From Serinicoccus kebangsaanensis (GTDB taxonomy: Bacteria; Actinomycetota; Actinomycetes; Actinomycetales; Dermatophilaceae): a stretch of DNA of 64,000 nucleotides. The stretch is from NCBI RefSeq assembly GCF_008919445.1, contig NZ_VSLG01000006.1, forward strand, positions 109,419-173,418, in the 5' to 3' direction. Of the stretch, positions 47,322 to 54,563 are shown in pieces. Position numbers and translations under genes: made by a program. Under the pieces are notes generated by a model. It did not search any database. It was not told where the DNA came from and saw only the letters and a program-made list of their open reading frames with translations. The first letter of the stretch is position 1; every line of letters begins with the position of its first letter.

Positions 47322-47987
47322 TCAGTCGTGCGCGTGCCGGAAGCCGGCCTGCTCCGCGGTCTCGGCGTCGACGAAGCACTCGTGCGGGTCCGCGTCGTAG
47401 CCCTCCTCGTCGGGGAGCACGTAGGTCATGGTGTCGTGCCAGGCCTTGACCGGGTGCCCCTCCGGCGTCCCACCGTCGGCCAGCGGGGCGGCCGAGCCCC
47501 AGCCGTGCCCACCGTCGCGGACCTCGTCGGCGTCGCTCGCGCCCTCTCCTGTCCCGCCGCCCTCCTCTGCGCCGGTGGCGGCTGGCATCGAGTGGTCGGT
47601 CTCCAGGTGCTGCGGCTCCCCATCCTCGTCCGCGACCCAGTCGCCGGGCTGACGGAACTCCTCCCCGGCGGCGACGTCGTGGTCGGCCGGGTCGTGCTCC
47701 GCCGCGAACTCCTCCTGCCTGCGCCGCGTCTCCTCCTCGGACTCGCTGGTCCGCGGGTCCTCGTTGGTCACGTCGTCGCTGGCGCCGTCCGCCGCGTCGT
47801 CGTCGTCCGGCTCCTCGTCGGCGTCGTCGTCAGGATCGTCCTCGGCCCCTTCGTCCGGCGAGCCATCGGTCGATGAAGCACCTTCGTCGGCGGTCGCGTC
47901 ATCACCCGCGAGCGGATCGTCGCCGTCCGTGGTCTCGTCGTCGTCCGGGAGTTCTTCCGGCTGCTGCCCCTCGTCGCGCTCGCTCAT
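47322..47987 (-). CDS. Highly acidic protein with C-terminal sunset-like domain
   Basis: A 221-residue protein. The first 100 residues are almost wholly Asp, Glu, Gly, Ser and Ala and should be disordered. A middle stretch (EETRRRQEEFAAEHDPADHD) is helical. The last 50 residues (HPVKAWHDTMTYVLPDEEGYD, then HECFVDAETAEQAGFRHA) match the small 'sunset' module seen at the ends of actinobacterial membrane and histone-like proteins, with WF-type cores and an AETAEQAGF helix. Function is unknown. GGAGGA lies upstream of the ATG. Confidence 0.72.
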   Translation of the reverse strand: MSERDEGQQPEELPDDDETTDGDDPLAGDDATADEGASSTDGSPDEGAEDDPDDDADEEPDDDDAADGASDDVTNEDPRTSESEEETRRRQEEFAAEHDPADHDVAAGEEFRQPGDWVADEDGEPQHLETDHSMPAATGAEEGGGTGEGASDADEVRDGGHGWGSAAPLADGGTPEGHPVKAWHDTMTYVLPDEEGYDADPHECFVDAETAEQAGFRHAHD

Positions 47988-48137
47988 GGCGTCCTCCGCT
48001 CTCGGGTCAGCGACCCGTCCGTGCCCACGAACGCTAGACCCGGCCCTGCCACGGCGCAGGATGAATCGACCCGTCTGCCGTGCCGACCCAACCGATCACG
48101 GCATGCTGCCGTTGTGACAGGGTGAGAGGAGGTGCTC

Positions 48138-48638
48138 GTGGAACGAACCAGCCGCCGGGTCGACGAGGACTTCGCCGTCTTCGTCGGGGCGCACCAGCAC
48201 ACCCTTCAGCGGGCCGCATACCTGCTGTGCGGTGACCGGGACCTGGCTCGTGACCTCACCCAGGAGGCGCTGACCCGCACGGCGAAGCGCTGGCCCAGGG
48301 TGAGGGACGGTCTTCCACTCGCCTACGCGCGGCGCATCCTCTACACGGCGAACGTCGACCGGTGGCGACGCACCGGATCCGAGGTCCTCACCGATGTCCT
48401 TCCCGAGCGCTCGTCCACTGACCACGAGCGCTGGGTGACGTCGATCGCCGTCCGGGACGCGTTGCAACAGCTGCCACCCCGGGCGCGCGCGGTCATCGTG
48501 CTCCGCTACTTCGAGGATCTCGACGTCGCGACGACGGCCCAGACCCTCGGCATCAGCGACGGCACCGTGAAGAGCCAGACGAGCGACGGCATCCGCCGCC
48601 TGCGCGAACTCCTGACAGAGGTGAGCACCGATGCGTGA
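48138..48638 (+). CDS. SigE-family ECF RNA polymerase sigma factor
   Basis: A 166-residue sigma-70 family factor. Region 2 spans DFAVFVGAHQHTLQRAAYLLCGD to ALTRTAKRWPRV. Region 4 spans LQQLPPRARAVIVLRYFEDLDVATTAQTLGISDGTVKSQTSDGIRRLRELL. It belongs to the SigE/SACE_1801 group common in actinobacteria. GTG 48,138 is preferred to GTG 48,132 because AGAGGAGG lies 5 nt upstream. It overlaps the next gene by 8 nt; that gene's membrane protein is the likely regulatory partner. Confidence 0.88.
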   Translation: MERTSRRVDEDFAVFVGAHQHTLQRAAYLLCGDRDLARDLTQEALTRTAKRWPRVRDGLPLAYARRILYTANVDRWRRTGSEVLTDVLPERSSTDHERWVTSIAVRDALQQLPPRARAVIVLRYFEDLDVATTAQTLGISDGTVKSQTSDGIRRLRELLTEVSTDA

Positions 48639-49818
48639 CGACGAGCTCAAGGACCTGCTCGGGCGGGCAACCGCCGGGGCTCCCCGCGACGATCTGACCG
48701 CTGCATCCTGGGAGATCGGCCGACGCCGCGCCCGCCGGCAGAGCTGGACCGTGGGTTCGCTCGGTGCTGTCGCCGGCGTGGCCGCGATCGTCGGCGCCTG
48801 GTCGCTCGGAGGTGGCAGCACGGACGCCTTCCCCGGGCCGGCCGAGAATGGTGGCGTGGACGACACGGCGGTCACGAGCGCCCCGCCGGGGCAGGAGCTG
48901 GTGCCCTATCGGGTGGTCTTCGAGGTGGTCGAGGGTCAGGCCCGTCCTGACGGCCCGGTCGACGAGTGGGCGGACGTCGACGACGTGACGGCGCAGCCGG
49001 TGGAGATGAGGGTCGAGACCGAGGACGGGACGGCGACCTCCGACCACGGCCTCTCGACGATCGGCCTCGGAGGACCGTTCACCTTCGAGCCGGGAGGTGG
49101 GATGGTGACGTCGAACGGGTGCCGGACGGTGCGGTGGTCCGGCGTCTCCATCGAGGACGGGCTCCTGCGGCCCGATGGCATCCCCACCGCGGAGGGAGGG
49201 ATGGACGAGGAGTGCCAGACCGGTTACCCGAACCCCGAGGCCGTGATGATGTACGAGGGCGCGGTCGGGTCGGACCTGCGCGCCACGACGAGGAGCCCCA
49301 GCCTCCGCTGGGAGTCCGGCACCCTGGTGGCCGAAGGCCGTCTGATGGAGGGCGACATCCTGCAGGTGCACGTCTCGGACTCCGGGTCCGGACTACGCGT
49401 CCTCCAGCTGGTGGGCGTGCCGCCAGAAGAGCTGGACTCCCTCGACGACCTGCCGTCGACCAGTGCGGTCCGACCGATGGCCGGCACGCCCGAGTCGCTG
49501 GAGGGCACCTGGTACCTCGTCGACCTCCGTGGGATCGAGCCGGAGCCGGTCACCGGTCCGGCGCTGAGCTTCGACGGCGAGGTCTGGTCGGTCGAGAGCT
49601 GCGGTGTCCGGCACAGCGCGTCGGGCGACCTCGTGGACGGAGTCATCACCATCGAGGGGGACTGGGTGGTCGAGACCATCGCGGGCAGCACGACCTGCCC
49701 CGAGGTCCCCTGGCAGGACCTGCACACCTGGGAGGCGTTCCTCGAGGGCTCGCCCACCACGCTCATGCTGGACGACGGCCGGTACGACGGCGTGGTGCTG
49801 GAGGGTGAGCTGCCCTGA
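48631..49818 (+). CDS. Single-pass membrane protein coupled to the sigma factor
   Basis: A 395-residue protein. The cytoplasmic 38 residues (MRDDELKDLLGRATAGAPRDDL) are followed by one membrane helix (WTVGSLGAVAGVAAIVGAWSL). The outer part is about 330 residues, beta-rich with cysteines (SNGCRTVRW, EECQTGY, ESCGVRH, STTCPEV) that could form disulfides. The C-terminal GTWYLVDLRGIEPEPVTGPALSFDGEVWSV resembles a META/HslJ-type fold. Genes in this position often encode anti-sigma factors, but no zinc-binding ASD motif is seen, so that role is inferred from overlap alone. Confidence 0.75.
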   Translation: MRDDELKDLLGRATAGAPRDDLTAASWEIGRRRARRQSWTVGSLGAVAGVAAIVGAWSLGGGSTDAFPGPAENGGVDDTAVTSAPPGQELVPYRVVFEVVEGQARPDGPVDEWADVDDVTAQPVEMRVETEDGTATSDHGLSTIGLGGPFTFEPGGGMVTSNGCRTVRWSGVSIEDGLLRPDGIPTAEGGMDEECQTGYPNPEAVMMYEGAVGSDLRATTRSPSLRWESGTLVAEGRLMEGDILQVHVSDSGSGLRVLQLVGVPPEELDSLDDLPSTSAVRPMAGTPESLEGTWYLVDLRGIEPEPVTGPALSFDGEVWSVESCGVRHSASGDLVDGVITIEGDWVVETIAGSTTCPEVPWQDLHTWEAFLEGSPTTLMLDDGRYDGVVLEGELP

Positions 49819-49831
49819 CGCCCGCCCTCGC

Positions 49832-51412
49832 TCAGGGGCGACGGACGGCGTCGCCCCCGCCGGCCCCGGCGGTGACGCCCACCCGGTCCATGTCGAGCGT
49901 CCCGACCTCGGTCGGGTCGGCGTCGTCCTGCACGACCGGGAACTGCAGCTCGAGGACGTCCTTGCCGAGCTGGTCCTCCCGGGGCAGCTCGATCGGGTAG
50001 TTCCCCGAGAAGCAGGCCGTGCAGAGGGCGGAGCGGGGCTGCTCGGTGGCGGCGACCATGCCGTCCTCGCTGATGTAGCCGAGGGAGTCGGCACCGATCG
50101 AGGCGCAGATGTCCTCGGCCTCCAGCCCGGTGGCGATGAGCTCGGCCCGGGTGGCGAAGTCGATGCCGTAGAAGCACGGCCAGCGCACCGGCGGGCTGGA
50201 GATGCGGACGTGCACCTCCGCCGCACCCGCCTCGCGGAGCATCCGCACCAGCGCCCGCTGCGTGTTGCCCCGCACGATCGAGTCGTCCACGACCACGAGC
50301 CGCTTGCCCTTGATCACGTCCCGCAACGGGTTGAGCTTGAGCCGGATGCCCAGCTGGCGGATGGTCTGCGACGGCGCGATGAAGGTCCGTCCGACGTAGG
50401 CGTTCTTCACCAGCCCCGCGCCGTAGGGGATGCCGGACTCCTCGGCATACCCGATGGCCGCCGGCGTGCCTGACTCCGGCGTCGGCATCACCATGTCCGC
50501 CTCGACCGGGTGCTCCCGGGCCAGCTGGCGCCCCATCTCGACCCGCGAGCCGTAGACCTCTCGCCCCGCGATGGTCGTGTCCGGGCGGGCGAGGTAGACC
50601 CACTCGAAGACGCACCGCTTGGGGGCCGGCTCGGCGAAGTGCCGCGAGCGCAGGCCGTTCTCGTCGATCGCGATGAGCTCGCCCGGCTCGACCTCGCGCA
50701 CCACCGAGGCGCCCACGATGTCCAGCGCCGCGGTCTCGGAGGCGACCACCCAGCCACGCTCCAACCGGCCCAGGACCAGGGGGCGCACCCCCTGCGGGTC
50801 GCGGGCGGCATACAGGGTGCCCTCGTCGCAGAAGACGAGCGAGAAGGCGCCGCGCAGCTGCGGCAGCACCCGCATCGCGGCCTCCTCCAGCGACAGGTCC
50901 GGGTCGGCGGTGAGCAGCCCGGTGACGATCGCGGTGTCGGTCGTGTTGCCGCGACCCACCTCGCCCGCGGAGCGGGACAGGTCGCCGCCGAGCGCCTCCT
51001 GGAGCAGGTCGCGCAGCTCGGAGGTGTTGATCAGGTTGCCGTTGTGCCCCAGGGCGACGGTGGCGTCCGTGGTGCCGCCGAGCGTCGGCTGGGCGTTCTG
51101 CCACGAGTTGCGCCCGGTCGTGGAGTAGCGGCAGTGACCGACCGCGAGGTGCCCCTGGAGCGAGGCGAGCGCCGACTCGTCGAAGACCTGGCTGACCAGG
51201 CCGACGTCCTTGTAGACGACCAGCCGTTGCCCGTCGCTGGTCGCGATCCCGGCGGCCTCCTGGCCCCGGTGCTGCAGGGCATACAGGCCGAAGTAGGTGA
51301 GCTTGGCGACCTCCTCGCCCGGCGCCCACACCCCGAACACCCCGCAGGCGTCCTGGGGCAGGCGCTCCTCGGGCAGCAGGTCGTGAGAGAGCCGTCCGTC
51401 GCTACGAGCCAC
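49832..51412 (-). CDS. purF: Amidophosphoribosyltransferase
   Basis: A 526-residue enzyme making phosphoribosylamine, the first step of purine synthesis. A short propeptide precedes the N-terminal nucleophile in LPQDACGVFGVW (Cys23). The Ntn amidotransferase half has LQHRGQEAAGIAT and GHCRYSTTG. The phosphoribosyltransferase half has RLVVVDDSIVRGNTQR (PRPP loop) and Fe-S-type cysteines (ALCTACFSGNYP). GTG 51,412 is used. The stop lies only 14 nt from the convergent insert gene, marking the right edge of the accessory block. Confidence 0.95.
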   Translation of the reverse strand: MARSDGRLSHDLLPEERLPQDACGVFGVWAPGEEVAKLTYFGLYALQHRGQEAAGIATSDGQRLVVYKDVGLVSQVFDESALASLQGHLAVGHCRYSTTGRNSWQNAQPTLGGTTDATVALGHNGNLINTSELRDLLQEALGGDLSRSAGEVGRGNTTDTAIVTGLLTADPDLSLEEAAMRVLPQLRGAFSLVFCDEGTLYAARDPQGVRPLVLGRLERGWVVASETAALDIVGASVVREVEPGELIAIDENGLRSRHFAEPAPKRCVFEWVYLARPDTTIAGREVYGSRVEMGRQLAREHPVEADMVMPTPESGTPAAIGYAEESGIPYGAGLVKNAYVGRTFIAPSQTIRQLGIRLKLNPLRDVIKGKRLVVVDDSIVRGNTQRALVRMLREAGAAEVHVRISSPPVRWPCFYGIDFATRAELIATGLEAEDICASIGADSLGYISEDGMVAATEQPRSALCTACFSGNYPIELPREDQLGKDVLELQFPVVQDDADPTEVGTLDMDRVGVTAGAGGGDAVRRP

Positions 51413-51475
51413 GTGCCCATCGTCCCACAGGTCCGCGGCCGTCCGGGCGGCCTCGCCGGGACGGCGCCCCCGTCG

Positions 51476-51691
51476 TCAGGACCCGAGCCGCGGACGGTCC
51501 GCGATGAGGTAGCCCACCGCCCCGACGGCGAGCCCTGCGCCACCGCCGATGAGGATGAACAGGAGGTATTCCTGGAGTCCCTTCACATAGGGCACGTCAC
51601 GCCCCAGGGCGGCGACGAGCACCGCGATCACCGCTCCCAGGACCGCGCCGGTCGCCAGGAACCGGACCAGGTCGGGCTGCCGGTGGGTCAT
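51476..51691 (-). CDS. Small two-helix membrane protein
   Basis: A 71-residue protein with two hydrophobic segments (VRFLATGAVLGAVIAVLVAALG and LLFILIGGGAGLAVGAVGYLIA). It resembles the upstream protein in layout (R-F-L-A-TGAVLG versus R-F-L-V-AGALLG and a Y-L-ad-R ending), so the two are probably tandem duplicates. Its ATG overlaps the upstream stop (ATGA). Function is unknown. Confidence 0.7.
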   Translation of the reverse strand: MTHRQPDLVRFLATGAVLGAVIAVLVAALGRDVPYVKGLQEYLLFILIGGGAGLAVGAVGYLIADRPRLGS

Positions 51692-51951
51692 CGCCCCGAC
51701 GAGCGCTCGCTGCGGCGGTCGAGCACCAGGTAGACCATCGAGGCGAGGAAGGCGCCGAGGACGGCGCCGGTCGCGGCCAGCAGGATCGCCTGCTGGCCGG
51801 CGGTGCTGCCGGCGGCGTCGGGGCGGGTGAGCGAGATCAGCATCCCGAGCGCCACGCCCAGCAGCGCACCCGCGACGAGGAACCTGCTGAGCTGCGGCCG
51901 TCGCCGCACCGGCAGGCGCGTCGGATCGGTCTGGTCATCGATGGGTGGCAC
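51688..51951 (-). CDS. Small two-helix membrane protein, paralogue
   Basis: About 87 residues with two hydrophobic segments (LSRFLVAGALLGVALGMLISL and AILLAATGAVLGAFLASMVYLVL) and basic ends. The frame extends upstream to 52,020, but GTG 51,951 is chosen because GATACT lies 6 nt before it and the GGAGGT between them is too close to serve as a ribosome binding site. It is a likely duplicate of, and coupled to, the downstream protein. Confidence 0.62.
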   Translation of the reverse strand: MPPIDDQTDPTRLPVRRRPQLSRFLVAGALLGVALGMLISLTRPDAAGSTAGQQAILLAATGAVLGAFLASMVYLVLDRRSERSSGR

Positions 51952-51957
51952 ACCTCC

Positions 51958-51963
51958 AGTATC
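51958..51963 (-). promoter_or_regulatory. -10-like element of small membrane-protein pair
   Basis: GATACT on the minus strand, 6 nt before GTG 51,951. It keeps the A at position 2 and T at position 6 but has G at position 1. Confidence 0.45.
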
Positions 51964-52039
51964 CGCCTGCACGCCGACCGGCGCGGCAGCCGGGTGGCTG
52001 CCGCGCCGGTCCTCCGTCACGGGACGGTGGTGGTGGCGC

Positions 52040-53470
52040 TCACTCCTGCGGGAGGTTCGCCTCCGTCTGCTGGTCCGCGGACCGCTCCGCGGGCTGACCG
52101 AGCGCGTCGACCAGGCCCTGCAGCTGCGTCTCGACCGAGGCGTGCACCGCGGCCTCGCCGCCGACGATGGTGATGAGCGGGAAGGAGAAGCCGGTGGTCA
52201 ACCGCTCGATCTCCTCCAGCACACCGGTCGGGACGGCGTCCGGCCGGGTCAGCGCGACGCCGGCTCCGGTCCGCGCCGCGACCGGCACGGCGGTGAGGCT
52301 GTCCGGGAAGTCCTCGCCGGTGGCGACCAGCACCTTGCCCTCGGCGGGGAACTGCTCCAGCACCGCCTCGGCCGTCTTGTACCTGTCGGTCCCGCTGTAG
52401 CGGGTCCACGGCATACCGGCCGAGACTGCGTCGAGCACGTCGTCGGTCAGCACCGCCGTGCCACCTGCGGCGTAGACGTCGTCGAAGGAGAGTCCCCCGA
52501 CGGCGGCGGCGGTGGCGGTCGGCACGGCGTCGTGCTCGACCAGCACCAGCGGCGCCTGGTGCCGGGCCGCGAGGGCACTGAGCACGAGCGCGTCCGGGAA
52601 GTCCTGACCGGAGGCGACGAAGAGCTCGGCGCTGCTGTCCTGCACGACCCTCTGCGCGATCGCGCCGGCCGTCGCGTAGCGGTCGGCACCGGAGACGCGC
52701 TCCACCGTGGCACCGGGCAGCGCCGCCTGGATGTCGTCGAGGACCGCGTCGGTCACCGCCTTGCTGCCGCCGACGACGAAGACGTCGTCCGGCATCAGCC
52801 GCAGCAGCTCGTCCTCGGTCGGCTGCGGCAGCCCACCGGGGTCGGTCAGCAGGAGCGGGGCACCCAGCTGCGCGGCCCAGGGGGCCGCGGTCAGGGCGTC
52901 CGGGTAGGCCTTGGACGTGGCGACAACCGCCGTGTCCGCCATGACGAACTTCTGCTCGGACAGCATCGCCGCGGTCTCGATGCGGGTCGGGCCGCCGATC
53001 CGCTCCACGTCGAAGGTGCACGGCCCGTCGACGTCGTCCGGGAAGAACGGGTCGACGTAGTCGAGCGTGCTGACCAGGCTCCCGGCCCCGTCCACGTCGT
53101 TGATCATGATGCCGACGCCCGGGGCGCCGGTGCCGTAGAGCCCGACGAAGGACAGGAAGGCGTGCAGGTCGCGCGTCGTCCCGACCTCGACCTCGAGGAT
53201 CCGGCTGTCCTTCATGGTGCCGTCGTCCCAGACCTGGAACTCGACGCGGTCGAACCCGCCGATGTCGTCCGTGGTGCCGGTGATGCTGGCGTCGATGGCG
53301 TACTCGTTGCGGCTGCAGTCGTCGTTGACGAACTGCACACCGGCGATCTCGTAGTCGCCGAGCGTGGCGGCGAAGGCCGGGACGGCGCCGGCGAGGCCGG
53401 AGGCCCCGAGCGCGAGCGCCGCGCCTGCTGCGAGACCGGCCCTGCGGCCGGTCCTGGTCGTGGTGGTCAT
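52040..53470 (-). CDS. Secreted protein with three cell-wall-binding-2 repeats
   Basis: A 476-residue exported protein. It has a Sec signal (GLAAGAALALGASGLAGAVPAFA, cut near AFA/A). A beta-rich domain of about 110 residues with a Cys pair (NDDCSRNEY, then GPCTFDV) follows, and then three cell-wall-binding-2 modules starting IGGPTRIETAAMLSE, VSGADRYATAGAIAQ and YSGTDRYKTAEAVLE. Each continues with VATxxxYPDALxAAPxA-type sequence. The modules bind the cell envelope; the N-terminal domain should carry the specific role, which is unknown. AAGGAGATCC precedes the ATG. Confidence 0.88.
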   Translation of the reverse strand: MTTTTRTGRRAGLAAGAALALGASGLAGAVPAFAATLGDYEIAGVQFVNDDCSRNEYAIDASITGTTDDIGGFDRVEFQVWDDGTMKDSRILEVEVGTTRDLHAFLSFVGLYGTGAPGVGIMINDVDGAGSLVSTLDYVDPFFPDDVDGPCTFDVERIGGPTRIETAAMLSEQKFVMADTAVVATSKAYPDALTAAPWAAQLGAPLLLTDPGGLPQPTEDELLRLMPDDVFVVGGSKAVTDAVLDDIQAALPGATVERVSGADRYATAGAIAQRVVQDSSAELFVASGQDFPDALVLSALAARHQAPLVLVEHDAVPTATAAAVGGLSFDDVYAAGGTAVLTDDVLDAVSAGMPWTRYSGTDRYKTAEAVLEQFPAEGKVLVATGEDFPDSLTAVPVAARTGAGVALTRPDAVPTGVLEEIERLTTGFSFPLITIVGGEAAVHASVETQLQGLVDALGQPAERSADQQTEANLPQE

Positions 53471-53540
53471 CTGGATCTCCTTCACGGGCCGGCCATGACT
53501 GACCGGGGACGCCAGGAGGTCCCTCACCTCCGATCGGGCG

Positions 53541-53606
53541 TCGCCGCTACAGAGGGTCGGCGGTGCAGGCAGATACCTCGCTCACAGCTCGTGCTCGTCG
53601 ACGAGG
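53541..53606. repeat. 66-bp direct repeat, copy 1
   Basis: Matches 54,498-54,563 at 63 of 66 positions with an offset of exactly 957 bp. On the minus strand it repeats the last codons of the MFS exporter gene (...DEHEL stop) and the 30 bases after it. It is therefore a detached duplicate of that 3' end. Confidence 0.88.
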
Positions 53607-53613
53607 GTTCGGA

Positions 53614-54474
53614 TCATGACCGCGCAGCGGCGAGCGCCTCCAGCACCCGCACGTCAGCCTGGTAGGGAGGCTCCGGGCGGGGCCAGTGCACCACCACGTC
53701 CGTGAACCCGGCCTCCTGGGCACGGCCTATCCGGTTCTGGGCCTCATCCAGACTGCTCAGCGCCCCTGCTCCCGCGTCCAGGGACAGGTAGCGGTCCAGC
53801 GGTCGGGCCCGACCCGCCTCGGCCTCCAGCGCGTCCACCCGGGCGCCGAGCTCGCGCACGCCGCGCCACCAGGCGTCCAGCCCGTCGCCGGCGGCGCCGG
53901 GAGGCCCGGTGGTGGGCCAGCCGGCACCGTGCGCCACCGCCAGCCGCATGGCGCGGGGACCGTTGGCGGCGACCACGAAGGGGGCCCGCGGCTGCTGGAC
54001 GCAGCGCGGGCGGGCACCCGCCCCGGCCACCGTGAAGAACTCGCCCTCGACCTCGACGTCGTCCTCGGTCAGCAACCGGTCCAGCAGGGGCACGAACTCC
54101 TCGAACCGGGCCGTGCGCTCCCCGCGGGTGTGCCGGTCGCCGAGCAGGCGGCTGTCCAGGTCCCCGCCCGCCCCGAGGCCGAGGAGGACGCGGCCCGCGC
54201 TGAGGTCGTCCAGGGTGGTGACGTCCTTGGCCAGCAGCGCCGGGTGCCGGAAGTTCGGGGAGGCGACGAAGGTGCCGAGCCGGACCCGGTCCGTGACCAC
54301 GGCGGCCGCCGCGAGGGTGGCGACCGTGGAGTGCCACGGGGCCTTCGGGAGCCCGGCCCAGACGAGGTGGTCGTAGGTCCACGCGTGCTCGAAGCCCCAC
54401 TCCTCGACCTGCCGCCACAGCGGCTCTGCCTCGCGCCAGGGGTGCTCGGGCAAGATGCAGACGCCGATCCTCAT
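53614..54474 (-). CDS. Luciferase-like (F420/FMN-dependent) oxidoreductase
   Basis: A 286-residue TIM-barrel protein of the LLM class. Motifs are WGFEHAWTYDHLVWAG, VRLGTFVASPNFRHPALLAKDVTTLDDLSAGRVLLGLGAGGD (about residues 70-110) and PFVVAANGPRAMRLAVAHGAGW. The pattern suits F420-dependent members of actinobacteria, but FMN use cannot be excluded; the substrate is unknown. The gene sits inside a 957-bp unit bounded by 66-bp direct repeats, and TAGCCT lies 8 nt before the ATG. Confidence 0.88.
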   Translation of the reverse strand: MRIGVCILPEHPWREAEPLWRQVEEWGFEHAWTYDHLVWAGLPKAPWHSTVATLAAAAVVTDRVRLGTFVASPNFRHPALLAKDVTTLDDLSAGRVLLGLGAGGDLDSRLLGDRHTRGERTARFEEFVPLLDRLLTEDDVEVEGEFFTVAGAGARPRCVQQPRAPFVVAANGPRAMRLAVAHGAGWPTTGPPGAAGDGLDAWWRGVRELGARVDALEAEAGRARPLDRYLSLDAGAGALSSLDEAQNRIGRAQEAGFTDVVVHWPRPEPPYQADVRVLEALAAARS

Positions 54475-54497
54475 GGCAGCCGAGGCTAGCGGGGGTC

Positions 54498-54563
54498 TCG
54501 CCGCGACAGAGGGTCGGCGGTGCAGGCAGATACCTGACTCACAGCTCGTGCTCGTCGACGAGG
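54498..54563. repeat. 66-bp direct repeat, copy 2
   Basis: The copy that includes the functional end of the MFS exporter gene (stop at 54,539-54,541). It differs from copy 1 at 3 bases. Confidence 0.88.

Noticed and set aside
47259..47325. CTGAGGCCG / CGGCCTCAG as a bidirectional terminator
   Set aside because: The arms are 9 bp with a 49-nt loop and one arm overlaps coding sequence, so the support is too weak to list it as a feature.
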